A stretch of DNA of 64,000 bases from Halpernia frigidisoli (GCF_900113805.1 NZ_FOQT01000003.1:124001-188000), one strand, 5' to 3'. Positions 27,709 through 37,470 are shown, numbered from the stretch's first letter. The notes: a model not told the origin generated them from the letters alone. Translations and numbers: made by a program.

Positions 27709-28278
27709 ATGAATTTATTTTTATCTCAATTGTACCTAAAATGGAGCAATTTTCTTACTTCGCTAAAAATAAATGCACAAAGAAATTTTTTTTTTAAAAA
27801 TCCCGAAAGTAGTATTCATCCAAGTTTTAAATTAGGTGGAGGTAACGTTTTAGACATCTCAAAAGATGCTGTTTTTACTTTCGCAGAAAACGTATTTTTC
27901 AACCAACATAATTTTATAGCTGTAAAAAATAATGCAAAATTAAAAATTGGGAAAAACACCTACATTACAAGAGGTACAATTTCTTGTTTAAGTGAAATTG
28001 AAATCGGCGACAACTGCCTTCTGGGCGAAGGAATGAAACTTTTTGACCATAATCACAAATACACGACAGACCCATTTTCAGTTTTAAAAACGGACTTTAA
28101 TGTGGGAAAAATAAAAATAGGAAATAATGTCTGGACTGGTGCGAATGTAACGATCTTAAAAGGTGTCACAATTGGTGATAATGTAATTTTAGGCGTAAAT
28201 GTTTTTATCCATAAAGACGTACCGAGCAACAGTATCGTTACTTTAAATCAGGAATTAAATATAAAAGCTATTTCTTGA
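27709..28278 (+). CDS. hexapeptide-repeat acyltransferase (WbbJ/LacA-like)
   Basis: 189 residues. From about residue 70 on, imperfect hexapeptide repeats form a left-handed beta-helix (LKIGKNTYITRGTISCLSEIEIGDNCLLGEGMK; KIKIGNNVWTGANVTILKGVTIGDNVILG). FDHNHKYT supplies the probable catalytic His. Members usually transfer acetyl groups to sugars or amino sugars. Followed by a GT2 gene 61 nt later. Donor and acceptor unknown. Confidence 0.88.
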   Translation: MNLFLSQLYLKWSNFLTSLKINAQRNFFFKNPESSIHPSFKLGGGNVLDISKDAVFTFAENVFFNQHNFIAVKNNAKLKIGKNTYITRGTISCLSEIEIGDNCLLGEGMKLFDHNHKYTTDPFSVLKTDFNVGKIKIGNNVWTGANVTILKGVTIGDNVILGVNVFIHKDVPSNSIVTLNQELNIKAIS

Positions 28279-28339
28279 CATTTCTTTTAAAAAACTATTT
28301 ACAAATTTAAAAAACTGCAAAAGTTATAAATATTTAATA

Positions 28340-29248
28340 ATGAAAAAACTTGCCTTTGTAATTCCTTTTTATAAAATAAATTTTTTTGAAGACACTTTAT
28401 CGGCGTTGGATCAACAAACCAATAAAGATTTTAATGTCTACATAGGTGACGATAAAAGCGAGAACAACCCCAAAGAATTAATTAAAAAATATGCGGATTG
28501 TTTTGACCTACAGTACAAAAGATTCAACAATAATTTAGGTGCCACAGATCTTGAAGGGCAATGGATACGGTGTATAAATTTAAGTAAAGATGAAGAATGG
28601 ATTTGCATTCTTGCAGATGATGATTACCCAAAGGCAAATTTTGTAGAAGAATTTTATAAAAATTTAGACTTGCTAGACGAGAAAAAGATAAATGTCATCA
28701 AAGTCGCAATCACTTCCATCAATGAAAAAGGTAAAGTTAGAGGTGCAGACTTAAACCATCCAACTTTTGATACCTCACTAAATTATTTTTGGCGGGACAG
28801 AAATGGAGAAACATACACAAGCATTAGTGAAAACATTTTTCGTAGAACTGCTTTTGAAGAAAAACGTTTTAGAGGCTTTCCTTTAGCTTGGGGCACACCT
28901 TTAATTGCATGGATTGATTTCTCAGAAGGCGGTGAAATTTTTGGATTAAATTCAACGCAAATGTGTGTGAGGGTTTCCGAAATTAATTTAAGCAGAATTG
29001 ATTCTTTCAAGGATCAAAAACATAGAGGTGAATTTATGGTTTATGAAATTATTTTTACGGATTATAAATCAAGATTTAACTCAAAACAGTTATTTTTTCT
29101 TACAAAACAATATCATTCAATCGTACATTATTATAAGATAAGAAATAAATTACCTGATACAATTTTAAAACTTTACAAGAATTTTGCGGGATTAAAAGGC
29201 ATTGCTTACTATATGATAAAAGAATTAAAGTGGAAATTTATAAAATAA
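28340..29248 (+). CDS. glycosyltransferase, GT2-like
   Basis: 302 residues, N-terminus KLAFVIPFYKINFFEDTLSALDQQTNKDFNVYIGDDKSENN, LADDDYPKANFVEEFY as the DxD region (about 92-107), and SENIFRRTAFEEKRFRGFPLAW shared with the transferase at 16831-17709. The two are probably paralogs working in the same locus. GC is higher here than in that paralog. Convergent with the asparagine synthetase-like gene; stops are 3 nt apart. Confidence 0.87.
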   Translation: MKKLAFVIPFYKINFFEDTLSALDQQTNKDFNVYIGDDKSENNPKELIKKYADCFDLQYKRFNNNLGATDLEGQWIRCINLSKDEEWICILADDDYPKANFVEEFYKNLDLLDEKKINVIKVAITSINEKGKVRGADLNHPTFDTSLNYFWRDRNGETYTSISENIFRRTAFEEKRFRGFPLAWGTPLIAWIDFSEGGEIFGLNSTQMCVRVSEINLSRIDSFKDQKHRGEFMVYEIIFTDYKSRFNSKQLFFLTKQYHSIVHYYKIRNKLPDTILKLYKNFAGLKGIAYYMIKELKWKFIK

Positions 29249-29251
29249 CAT

Positions 29252-31081
29252 TTATCTCTGAAAATGCGCTTCCATCCAAATCCCCAAAACCAGCAAAGAC
29301 CAGTGTTTAAAAGTAAAATCTAAATACTTCTGACTTTCCTTAAAATCTACTTTCTGGAAAATTTGGGATTTTGGATTTTTTAAGATTTTGTCAGATAACT
29401 CTACAATTTCGGGGAATTTCATCCATTCGGAAACAGGTGCGCCAAAACCCTGTTTTTTCTTATTTAAAATGTTTTCCGTTAACAAATTCCCGAAAACTTT
29501 ACGTAAAATGATTTTGGTTTGCGATTGATCAACTTTATATTTTGAAGGCAAACTTGCGCAAAATTCAACAAGATCTTTATCTAAAAAAGGTGTGCGGAGT
29601 TCGATGGAATGCATCATCGCGATACGGTCGTCTTTCACTAAATAATCACCGGGAATTATATTTGTAAGATCCATTTTCATGCAGGTATTCAGATTTTTTT
29701 TATCTAAATCAAAACTGTAAGAATGTTCATAATTGACATTTTTACCGAGAAGTTTTGCAGTTTCACCTGACGTAAAATTATTATGAACTTTGTTTTTTTG
29801 ATAAGAAACTATATCTGAAAATTTTGCTCTAAAAACTTTATCTAAAAAATGATTTTGGATTTTTTTAGAACCAACTACTTTTCCGAAAGTCGCGCCCATT
29901 TTAAAAATATTTAAAAAATTTAGATTTTCACCGCCTTTTTTTAAAATATTGAGTTCTTCCTGATACCATTTGTAACCGCCAAAAAGTTCGTCGCCGGCAT
30001 TTCCCGTTATTACAACGGTCATTTTTTTTGCAGCTTCCTCACAAATTTTATAAGTTGCCATTATTGCCGTATCTGCAAGTGGCTCATCAAGTTGCGATAG
30101 AACTTTTTGCAGAATTTTTGGTAATTCTTCTTTTGTGAATGTAATTTCATTATGGTCGGTTCCGTATTTTTTTGCGATTTCCCGCGCTTCTGGCATTTCG
30201 TCCCACGAACCTTCATATTTAAAACCGAGCGTTGTCAGATTTTTATTTTCCTGCGAAGAAAGCGCTACCAAAGTCCCGGAATCCAATCCACCACTTAAAA
30301 ACGCGCCCACTTTCACGTCGGCAATCAATTGCTTTTCAACCGATTTTTTCACTAAGTTTTCAAATTTTGAATAAATTTGTTCTTCTGAATAATTAGATTC
30401 TTCTTTTGGAAAATCCCAATATTGAGAAATTTCAATTTTCCCATTTTTAAAAACTAATCGTGATGCAGGTGGTAAAACTTTTATATTTTTATAAATACTT
30501 TGCTGACTGTCAACAAAAAGATGTCGCAAAAAATGGCTTAATGCTTCATCATTTAATTCATTATCCACTAAACCGGTCGCTAAAATCGCTTTTATTTCTG
30601 AGGCAAAAATAAATTCACCGTTTTTTCCGATGGCGTAGTAAAAAGGTTTTTCGCCAAAACGATCTCGTGCGCAAAAAAGTTGCTGTGAAGTTTCATTCCA
30701 AATGGCGATAGAAAACATTCCGTTTAAATATTTTGGAAGTTCTTTGCCGTGTTTTTTAAATAAATCTAAAATAACTTCCGTATCGGTGTTGCTTTTAAAA
30801 TTAACTTCCGGCATTTCCTTTTTTATGTCGCGGTAACCATAAATTTCACCGTTAAAAACGATGCAGTTATTTTTATCCTGAGAATACATCGGCTGATGTC
30901 CGTCCGGCGAAAGATCGACGATGGAAAGTCTTCTAAAACCTAAATAGCAGTTTTCAAAATATTCAGCACCTTCATCGTCCGGACCGCGATGTTTGATGGA
31001 ATCCGTCATGTTTTTGAGAATGGTTTTATAACCGTTTTTTTGGTCAATTTCCTTTAAAACAATACCCGAAATTCCGCACAT
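29252..31081 (-). CDS. asnB: asparagine synthase (glutamine-hydrolysing)-like amidotransferase
   Basis: 609 residues. Class II glutaminase domain starts with the catalytic Cys2 (MCGISGIV), followed by KHRGPDDEG and the synthetase domain with pyrophosphate loop SGGLDSG (about 263-269) and GNAGDELFGGYKWYQ. All catalytic features look intact. Some copies in O-antigen loci (for example WbpS of Pseudomonas) amidate uronic acids; with ugd in this locus that role is plausible, but it could simply make asparagine. Divergent from the glycosyltransferase at 31143. Confidence 0.93.
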   Translation of the reverse strand: MCGISGIVLKEIDQKNGYKTILKNMTDSIKHRGPDDEGAEYFENCYLGFRRLSIVDLSPDGHQPMYSQDKNNCIVFNGEIYGYRDIKKEMPEVNFKSNTDTEVILDLFKKHGKELPKYLNGMFSIAIWNETSQQLFCARDRFGEKPFYYAIGKNGEFIFASEIKAILATGLVDNELNDEALSHFLRHLFVDSQQSIYKNIKVLPPASRLVFKNGKIEISQYWDFPKEESNYSEEQIYSKFENLVKKSVEKQLIADVKVGAFLSGGLDSGTLVALSSQENKNLTTLGFKYEGSWDEMPEAREIAKKYGTDHNEITFTKEELPKILQKVLSQLDEPLADTAIMATYKICEEAAKKMTVVITGNAGDELFGGYKWYQEELNILKKGGENLNFLNIFKMGATFGKVVGSKKIQNHFLDKVFRAKFSDIVSYQKNKVHNNFTSGETAKLLGKNVNYEHSYSFDLDKKNLNTCMKMDLTNIIPGDYLVKDDRIAMMHSIELRTPFLDKDLVEFCASLPSKYKVDQSQTKIILRKVFGNLLTENILNKKKQGFGAPVSEWMKFPEIVELSDKILKNPKSQIFQKVDFKESQKYLDFTFKHWSLLVLGIWMEAHFQR

Positions 31082-31109
31082 ATTAAAAAATTATGGCGTA
31101 AAATTAACA

Positions 31110-31117
31110 TATATTTG
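31110..31117 (+). promoter_or_regulatory. -7 box upstream of the glycosyltransferase block at 31143
   Basis: TATATTTG, an exact TAnnTTTG match, 25 nt before the ATG at 31143. It lies in the 61-nt divergent gap with asnB and probably drives the block running from 31143 towards 35854. Confidence 0.45.
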
Positions 31118-31142
31118 TTAAGTTTGACAATAATAGTCTGAA

Positions 31143-31952
31143 ATGAAAAAATTTTCCCTTCTTATTGCGCATTTTTGTAATTACGATTTTTTTGTAGAAT
31201 GCTATGAAAGTATAAAATCCCAGACTTTTCAGGATTTCGAAGTTATTTTGGTTGATGATTGTTCGACAGATGATTCTTTAGAAAAAATTAAAATTTTAAC
31301 GAAAGATGATTCACGCATAAAAATTTTTAAAAACGAAACTAATAAAGGTGTCGGTTTTACCAAAAGAAAATGCGTAGAAATGGCACAAGGCGAAATTTGC
31401 GGCTTTTTAGATCCTGACGACGCACTTAGAAATGATGCTTTGGAAATTAGTTTAAAACAATATTCTGACAGCAAAATTATCGCGACACATTCCCAAATTA
31501 TGATGTGTGATCAAAAACTTTCACCGCTTAATTTATTTAAAAATACCAAAGCCGTTAAAGCCAACAATTCCAAATTTTTTAATATCAATTTTGAAGTGAA
31601 TCATTTCTTCACTTTTAAACGATCGATTTATCTGGAAACCAGCGGAATTAATGAAAATCTAACTTCCGCCGTTGATCAGGATTTGTATTTAAAAATATAT
31701 GACAAAGGAATTTTAAAATATATAGAGGAGCCAATTTATCTGTATCGGAAACATGAAAGCGGAGTTTCTCAGGATAAAAGTAAGAAATCAAAATTAGTTT
31801 CCAACTGGAATATTGTTTTGAAAGACACTTTAAAACGTAGAAATATTTCAACGCTTTATGGCAAAAAAGTAAATGAAATTGAAGATTTAGCGACATTTAT
31901 TTACAAAAAGCAAAATTCTTATCTGGCGAAATTTTTAAAGAAATTTTCATGA
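31143..31952 (+). CDS. glycosyltransferase family 2
   Basis: 269 residues. FSLLIAHFCNYDFFVECYESIKSQTFQDFEVILVDDCSTDDS is the GT2 start; ICGFLDPDDALRNDAL holds the DxD equivalent (DPDD, about 83-86); VDQDLYLKIYDKG fits the catalytic-base region. Its stop overlaps the next start by 4 nt. Sugar unknown. Confidence 0.9.
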   Translation: MKKFSLLIAHFCNYDFFVECYESIKSQTFQDFEVILVDDCSTDDSLEKIKILTKDDSRIKIFKNETNKGVGFTKRKCVEMAQGEICGFLDPDDALRNDALEISLKQYSDSKIIATHSQIMMCDQKLSPLNLFKNTKAVKANNSKFFNINFEVNHFFTFKRSIYLETSGINENLTSAVDQDLYLKIYDKGILKYIEEPIYLYRKHESGVSQDKSKKSKLVSNWNIVLKDTLKRRNISTLYGKKVNEIEDLATFIYKKQNSYLAKFLKKFS

Positions 31953-32968
31953 CGGATATTTTAATTAAATCTTTTAACAGACCTTTTTATCTGGATCGTT
32001 GCCTGTTTTCTATTTTTAAATTTGTAGAAGGCGATTTTAAAATTTCCGTATTGGACGATGGAACACCAAAACAATATTTAGACAAAATCAGGGGAAAATA
32101 TCCTGAAATTGATATTATATTATCTAAAAATTACGCTCAAAAAACGTCTGCAATCACTGAAAACCTTAAAAATAAAACGGAAATTAATGGTTTTCAAATT
32201 CCTGTAGATTTATGGATCGAAGCGGCAAAAAATGCTTCCGACTATTTTATCATAACCGAAGATGATGTTTGGTTTACGGAAAAAATTAATATAAATGATT
32301 TGGTTTCAGAGATGAAAAAATCTGACATAAATCTTTTAAAATTAGGTTGGCTTGGTAATTTTAAAGATGATCAGCATTTAGATATTTCAGAAATAAATAA
32401 TAAAATTGACAGAATAATTCCTCACAAATTATTTTTAAAAGGCCAAAAAACGATGGAAGCCTTTTTTTTAAACAAATATAAATTTTACAGTTTTTTGTAT
32501 AAACTAAAGATCGTAAACAATGAAACACCACAAAAATACTGGGCCTTAAACTCAATATTAATGGGACTTTACAGCAAAAAATACTGGCTCAAGATCTGGA
32601 AAAATATGGCAGGAAAAGTGGATGAAAAGCAACAACTGATCAACGCTTCTGTTTATTTTAAAAAAAATAAAAACAACCTTAATTTCATTGCGCGTTTAAA
32701 AAAAGAATCAATGAAAACGACTTTTCAATCATCAGCGACAAATTCCTATCACAATTACGGCTATAATTTCGATGTTAATTTATTTAATTATTTAATCAAC
32801 GAAGCCTGGTTTACAGATAAATTTGATTCATTTCAAAATTTTCCAAATGATTTTTCACTAGATTATTTTGAGTCTTTTTTTAATGATAAAATTGATATTT
32901 TAGAATTTAAAAAATGGGTTTCTCATTTTAAAGAACAGTATAAAAATCTTGGTGTAGATGTCGGATAA
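31949..32968 (+). CDS. GT-A-type glycosyltransferase-like protein
   Basis: 339 residues. The N-terminus DILIKSFNRPFYLDRCLFSIFKFVEGDFKISVLDDGTPK resembles a GT-A nucleotide-binding fold, and YFIITEDDVWFTEKI carries an EDD metal motif. The C-terminal half is Asn/Lys/Phe-rich and not recognised. It overlaps its neighbours by 4 and 11 nt, so it belongs to the same transcript as the GT2 and GT4 genes. Assignment as a glycosyltransferase rests on the N-terminal half and context. Confidence 0.72.
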   Translation: MTDILIKSFNRPFYLDRCLFSIFKFVEGDFKISVLDDGTPKQYLDKIRGKYPEIDIILSKNYAQKTSAITENLKNKTEINGFQIPVDLWIEAAKNASDYFIITEDDVWFTEKININDLVSEMKKSDINLLKLGWLGNFKDDQHLDISEINNKIDRIIPHKLFLKGQKTMEAFFLNKYKFYSFLYKLKIVNNETPQKYWALNSILMGLYSKKYWLKIWKNMAGKVDEKQQLINASVYFKKNKNNLNFIARLKKESMKTTFQSSATNSYHNYGYNFDVNLFNYLINEAWFTDKFDSFQNFPNDFSLDYFESFFNDKIDILEFKKWVSHFKEQYKNLGVDVG

Positions 32969-34112
32969 AAAAATAAAAATTCTCTTTCGGCACCGCTCAA
33001 TGGAAATGGGCGGCGTAGAAAAAGTGATCCTAAGTTTGCTGAATAATCTGGACAGAGATAAATTTGACCTGACGATTTGTTTAAATTTAAATCAGGGCGA
33101 ACTTAGAAATGACATTCCAAAACACGTAAAAAAAGTTTTTTTAACTAAAGGAAAAGAAGATTTTTCCAAGAATTTTTTACTTCAGAAATTTCAATTAATA
33201 ATTAGAAATTTAAAATTAAAACAGGCAGAAAATAATCCGCAAATTGCACAAAAACTTTTAAATGACAATTTTGATATTGAAATTGCGCCGACTTATTCTT
33301 CTTTTTCATCAGTTTTAAATTCGTCAAATAGAAACTCGAAAAAGATTGGTTGGTTTCATTCTGATATTTCTTTCCCAAAACTACAACCTTTAGTTCCAAA
33401 AATTTTAGAGCAAATTCCGCAGTTTGATTATTTTATTTGGGGTTCAAAACAAGCAAATGATGTGTTTGTGGAAACTTATCCAACTTTTATTTTACCAGAA
33501 AACGAAGTAATTTTAAATGCAATTCCTATTAAAGAATTAAAATTAAAAGCCGAAGAATTTCCTGTAAATTTTACTAAAAAAACATTCGTATCTGTCGGAA
33601 GACTTCACACCAGAAAGGGTTTTCATAAATTGTTAGAAGCACATTCAAATCTTTTAAAAGAAGGTTTTGACCATGAAATAATTATTATCGGCGACGGCGA
33701 AGAACGTCAAAATTTAGAAAAACAAGCACAGGATTTAGGGGTTTCTGGCAGTTTTAAATTTCTGGGAACTTTACTGAATCCTTATCCTTATGTTAAAAAT
33801 GGGGATTTTTTTATTCTACCCTCGGAATCTGAAGGTTGGCCTTTAATTATCGCAGAAGCACTAATTTTACAAAAACCAATTATAGCAACAAATGTGGGTG
33901 GCATTCCAGAAATGATAATTGATAAGGAAAATGGTTTACTGATAGAATATGAAATTTCAGTCATGCAAAACGCAATGAAACTATTCCTTACCGATGAAAT
34001 TTTAATATTAGAAATTAAAGAAAATTTAAAAAAATCTGAATCACAGTTTGATAATAAAAAGATTTTTGAAAGTGTTGAAAATATCCTCATTAAATTAGCA
34101 AAAGCCCAATAA
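32958..34112 (+). CDS. glycosyltransferase family 4
   Basis: 384 residues, GT-B fold. N-terminal domain has RHRSMEMGGVEKVILSLLNNL; C-terminal donor domain has FVSVGRLHTRKGFHKLLEAH, IIIGDGEERQNLEKQA, the E-x7-E region SESEGWPLIIAEALILQKPIIATNVGGIPEMI. Retaining transferase; donor unknown. It resembles the GT4 at 34688 (shared GG-x-EKV, GFH/GFD, NPYPY and GEE/GYD segments), suggesting tandem duplication around the acyltransferase between them. Confidence 0.93.
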   Translation: MSDKKIKILFRHRSMEMGGVEKVILSLLNNLDRDKFDLTICLNLNQGELRNDIPKHVKKVFLTKGKEDFSKNFLLQKFQLIIRNLKLKQAENNPQIAQKLLNDNFDIEIAPTYSSFSSVLNSSNRNSKKIGWFHSDISFPKLQPLVPKILEQIPQFDYFIWGSKQANDVFVETYPTFILPENEVILNAIPIKELKLKAEEFPVNFTKKTFVSVGRLHTRKGFHKLLEAHSNLLKEGFDHEIIIIGDGEERQNLEKQAQDLGVSGSFKFLGTLLNPYPYVKNGDFFILPSESEGWPLIIAEALILQKPIIATNVGGIPEMIIDKENGLLIEYEISVMQNAMKLFLTDEILILEIKENLKKSESQFDNKKIFESVENILIKLAKAQ

Positions 34113-34123
34113 AATTTTCTAAA

Positions 34124-34684
34124 ATGATATTTTTTTATAGAATTATTTTAAAGATGCACACACTTTATCAAAATTTAATTGGTAAATCTTACATCGAAAT
34201 GTGTAAAGCGCGCGGTATGAAAGTTGGTAAAAACGTCGTATTTATTGAAGCGCCCGCTTTTGGTTCGGAACCTTATTTAATAGAAATTGGCGACAACACA
34301 AAAATCACGGCGGGTTGTACTTTTATCAATCACGACGGCGCAATGTACGTTGTTCGATCGATGGAAAAATATAAAGATGCACGAAATTTTGGCCGTATCA
34401 AAATTGGTAAAAACTGTTTTATTGGGAATAACTGTACTTTTTTGCCAGGCGTAGAAATGGGTGATAATTCTATTTTAGGCGCTGGTTCTGTCTTAAATTC
34501 TTCCGTTCCGGCAAATTCTGTTTACGCTGGCGTTCCGGCAAAATTTATTTGTACAATCGAAGAATACGGTGATAAAGCGTTGGAAAATAACGTGATGTAT
34601 CCGCGTGAATTGGAAAAAACACGAAAAGATTTAGATGCTTATATTTCTAAAAAATTACCTCATACTTTTAAACCAATAAAATAA
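34124..34684 (+). CDS. hexapeptide-repeat acyltransferase
   Basis: 186 residues. Beta-helix repeats (FGRIKIGKNCFIGNNCTFLPGVEMGDNSILGAGSVLNSSVPANSVYAGVPAKFI) and FINHDGAM with the probable catalytic His. The N-terminal hydrophobic/aromatic segment (MIFFYRIILKMHTLYQNLIG) may associate with membrane. Typical sugar O-acetyltransferase of O-antigen loci. Lies between the two GT4 genes with gaps of 11 and 3 nt. Confidence 0.9.
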   Translation: MIFFYRIILKMHTLYQNLIGKSYIEMCKARGMKVGKNVVFIEAPAFGSEPYLIEIGDNTKITAGCTFINHDGAMYVVRSMEKYKDARNFGRIKIGKNCFIGNNCTFLPGVEMGDNSILGAGSVLNSSVPANSVYAGVPAKFICTIEEYGDKALENNVMYPRELEKTRKDLDAYISKKLPHTFKPIK

Positions 34685-34687
34685 AAA

Positions 34688-35854
34688 GTGGCTTTAAAAA
34701 AGAAAATTCTTATCAGAATTGGTTCTCTTCGTCATGGCGGCGCGGAAAAAGTTTTGGTGACTTTTCTTAAAAATCTGCCGGAAGATAAATATGAAATAGA
34801 TCTGCTTTTAAATCTATATTCTGGGAAATATTTAGCGGAAGTTCCGACTTGGGTTAACGTTTTGCATTTAAATAAAGGTGAAATGATCACGACGAATCGT
34901 TTGCAGGATCTACCAAAAAAAGCATTTCGCGTTATTTATCAATCGGTTTTAAAAAAATTGCCGGATCTGCTTTATCAATTTATTTTAAAAGGTAAAAAAT
35001 ACGATATAGAATTTGCCGCGATTCATGGAATGCGCGATGATATTTTAAATTCACCACAGAAATCTTCAAAAAAACTGATCTGGATTCATAATGATTTAAA
35101 GAAAACAGAACTTTATAATTATACTGATTCAGAAATCAGAAAGTTTTTTGATTACGATAAAATTATGGTGATTTCCCAAAAAATAAAGCAAGATTTCGAA
35201 GATTTAGCCAAAACTGAAATCGAAAAAAATAAAATTACTCGCATCTATAATCCTTTGGATACGGAAGAAATTATTTTAAAGAGTCAAAAACAAATAGTCA
35301 AGACTCAAGATTTAATCGAAGAAAATCGTTTACCAACATTCGTTTCTATAGGGACGGTTTTTCCGCAAAAAGGTTTTGACCGGCTTTTGAAAGTTCACAG
35401 GAAATTATTGGATGAAGGTTTTCAGCATAATATTTTAATTATTGGCGATGGTTATGATTTTGAAAACTTACAAAAATTACAAAACGAATTGAATGTTACC
35501 GAAACTTCAACACTTTTGGGTTTTACAGATAATCCTTATCCATATTTTAAAGCCGCAGATTTCTATATTTTAAGTTCAAGATATGAAGGTTTTCCGACGG
35601 TTTTGTTTGAAGCGATTACTTTAAAAAAGAAAATAATTGCCACCGAAGTTTCCGGTGTTAATGAAATGCTAGAGGATGGAAATTTAGGTTTGCTAGTAGA
35701 AAATTCGCAAGATGGAATTTATCAGGGAATGAAAAAAGCACTAACTGAACCGATAATTTTCGATAATTTTACTAAAAATTTACAGGATTATAAAATGCCT
35801 TTTAATTTGGAAAATTCAGTGAATTCTATTTGTGAAATTATCGATAATTTATAA
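34688..35854 (+). CDS. glycosyltransferase family 4
   Basis: 388 residues from a GTG start 3 nt after the acyltransferase stop. GT-B features: IRIGSLRHGGAEKVLVTFLKNL, FVSIGTVFPQKGFDRLLKVH, LIIGDGYDFENLQKLQ and SSRYEGFPTVLFEAITLKKKIIATEVSGVNEML, including the donor-binding E-x7-E pattern. Paralog of the GT4 at 32958. Last glycosyltransferase of the locus; osmC follows 6 nt later. Confidence 0.93.
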   Translation: MALKKKILIRIGSLRHGGAEKVLVTFLKNLPEDKYEIDLLLNLYSGKYLAEVPTWVNVLHLNKGEMITTNRLQDLPKKAFRVIYQSVLKKLPDLLYQFILKGKKYDIEFAAIHGMRDDILNSPQKSSKKLIWIHNDLKKTELYNYTDSEIRKFFDYDKIMVISQKIKQDFEDLAKTEIEKNKITRIYNPLDTEEIILKSQKQIVKTQDLIEENRLPTFVSIGTVFPQKGFDRLLKVHRKLLDEGFQHNILIIGDGYDFENLQKLQNELNVTETSTLLGFTDNPYPYFKAADFYILSSRYEGFPTVLFEAITLKKKIIATEVSGVNEMLEDGNLGLLVENSQDGIYQGMKKALTEPIIFDNFTKNLQDYKMPFNLENSVNSICEIIDNL

Positions 35855-35860
35855 TTTTTT

Positions 35861-36277
35861 ATGAAAATAAAAATAGACAGAAAAAATAAAGCGTACCATT
35901 TTCAAGGACAAAATGAAGATGGCGTCACAATAAATATGGACGCCAATCCGGAAATTGGTGGTGAAAAAAAAGGTGTTAGACCAATGGAAATGCTGCTTTA
36001 CGGTTTGGCAGGTTGCAGCGCAATTGACATGATTTCTATCCTTGAAAAAAGCAAACAGGATCTTCAGGAAATTTCCGTAGAAGTTGATGCAGAAAGGCAA
36101 AAAGATAAAACGCCCGCACTTTTTACGGATATAAAAGTGACTTTTTACTTAAGTGGAAATTTAGATGAAACGAAAGTAAAACGGGCTTTAGATCTGACCT
36201 TTGAAAAATACTGTTCGGTTGCATTAACGTTAAATAAAACCGCAAAGATTACTTATGATTATGTTATTAATAATTAA
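35861..36277 (+). CDS. OsmC family peroxiredoxin-like protein
   Basis: 138 residues. OsmC fold with the two conserved redox Cys in LAGCSAIDMISIL (about 52) and FEKYCSVALTLNKTAKI (about 118). OsmC/YhfA proteins reduce organic hydroperoxides; this one is closer to the small YhfA type by length. It starts 6 nt after the last glycosyltransferase and ends 3 nt before metZ, so it is probably cotranscribed with metZ. Confidence 0.9.
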   Translation: MKIKIDRKNKAYHFQGQNEDGVTINMDANPEIGGEKKGVRPMEMLLYGLAGCSAIDMISILEKSKQDLQEISVEVDAERQKDKTPALFTDIKVTFYLSGNLDETKVKRALDLTFEKYCSVALTLNKTAKITYDYVINN

Positions 36278-36280
36278 AAA

Positions 36281-37459
36281 ATGAAATCAAAAAATTTTGA
36301 AACTATTGCGATAAGAGAAAATATTGAAAAATCGCCTCATAAAGAGCATTCAACACCGATATATTTAACTTCAAGTTACCAGTTTGACTCTGCGGAAGAA
36401 ATGCGTGATCTTTTTACTGGGGATATTGAAGGTAATATTTACAGCCGCTATTCAAACCCAAACACGAACGAATTGATTGAAAAAATTGCAGGTTTAGAAA
36501 AAATGGAAAATGCCTGGTGCACTTCTTCCGGAATGGCTGCAGTTTTTACCACTTTTATGGCTTTGCTAAAAAACGGCGATCACATCTTATCATCAAGTTC
36601 GGTTTTTGGAAGTACGCATCAATTATTTTTTAATATTTTTCCAAATTACGGCATTACAACAAGTTACGCTTCAATTCATAACCTTGATGATTGGGAAAAA
36701 TTAATTCAACCCAACACGAAAATTATATACGCTGAAACGCCTTCAAACCCTGCGTTAGATTTAATTGATTTAGAAGTTTTAGGAAAATTAGCAAAAAAGC
36801 ATAATCTGATTTTAATTATAGATAATTGTTTTACAACACCTTATCTGCAAACGCCGGTAGATTTTGGTTGTGATATTTCAATACATTCTGCTACAAAATA
36901 TATTGACGGACAAGGAAGAGGTTTGGGTGGATTGATTGTTGGAAGCAACGAGTTAATTGCAAAAATTGAAGCCTTTGCCAGACACAGCGGTCCGGCTTTA
37001 TCGCCTTTTAATGCGTGGATGTTTTCTAAAAGTTTAGAAACTTTGGCGGTAAGAATGGACAGACATTGCGATAATGCTTTGGAAATTGCAGAATTTTTAG
37101 AAAAAAGTGAGTTTGTTGAGAAGGTAAAATATCCATTTTTACCCTCACATCCACAATTTGAAATTGCCAAAAAACAGATGAAAAAAGGTGGCGGAATGGT
37201 TACTTTTTACTTTAAAGGAAGCCTGGAAAAAGGAGTGAAATTCATCAATTCTTTAAAAATGTGTTCAATTTCCGCCAATTTGGGCGATACTAAAACAATT
37301 GTGACGCATCCGGCAAGTTCGACGCATTCAAAACTGACGGAAGAAGAACGAAATTCAGTTGATATTACTTACAATTTAATCAGAATTTCTGTCGGTTTGG
37401 AGAGTATTGATGATATAAAAGAAGATATTAACCAGGCTTTGAATGTGGCTTTTGCTTAA
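36281..37459 (+). CDS. metZ: O-succinylhomoserine sulfhydrylase / Cys-Met metabolism PLP enzyme
   Basis: 392 residues. Cys/Met-metabolism PLP family: YSRYSNPN (phosphate contacts from the partner subunit), SGMAAVFTTFMALL, IIYAETPSNPALDLIDL, IIDNCFTTPYLQTP, and the PLP lysine in SIHSATKYIDGQGR (Lys about 207). Bacteroidetes members of this subgroup make homocysteine from O-succinylhomoserine and sulfide; cystathionine gamma-synthase is the main alternative. Neighbours osmC (3 nt) and a serine acetyltransferase-like gene (11 nt) would suit a sulfur amino-acid operon. Confidence 0.88.
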   Translation: MKSKNFETIAIRENIEKSPHKEHSTPIYLTSSYQFDSAEEMRDLFTGDIEGNIYSRYSNPNTNELIEKIAGLEKMENAWCTSSGMAAVFTTFMALLKNGDHILSSSSVFGSTHQLFFNIFPNYGITTSYASIHNLDDWEKLIQPNTKIIYAETPSNPALDLIDLEVLGKLAKKHNLILIIDNCFTTPYLQTPVDFGCDISIHSATKYIDGQGRGLGGLIVGSNELIAKIEAFARHSGPALSPFNAWMFSKSLETLAVRMDRHCDNALEIAEFLEKSEFVEKVKYPFLPSHPQFEIAKKQMKKGGGMVTFYFKGSLEKGVKFINSLKMCSISANLGDTKTIVTHPASSTHSKLTEEERNSVDITYNLIRISVGLESIDDIKEDINQALNVAFA

Positions 37460-37470
37460 TTATTTAAAAA

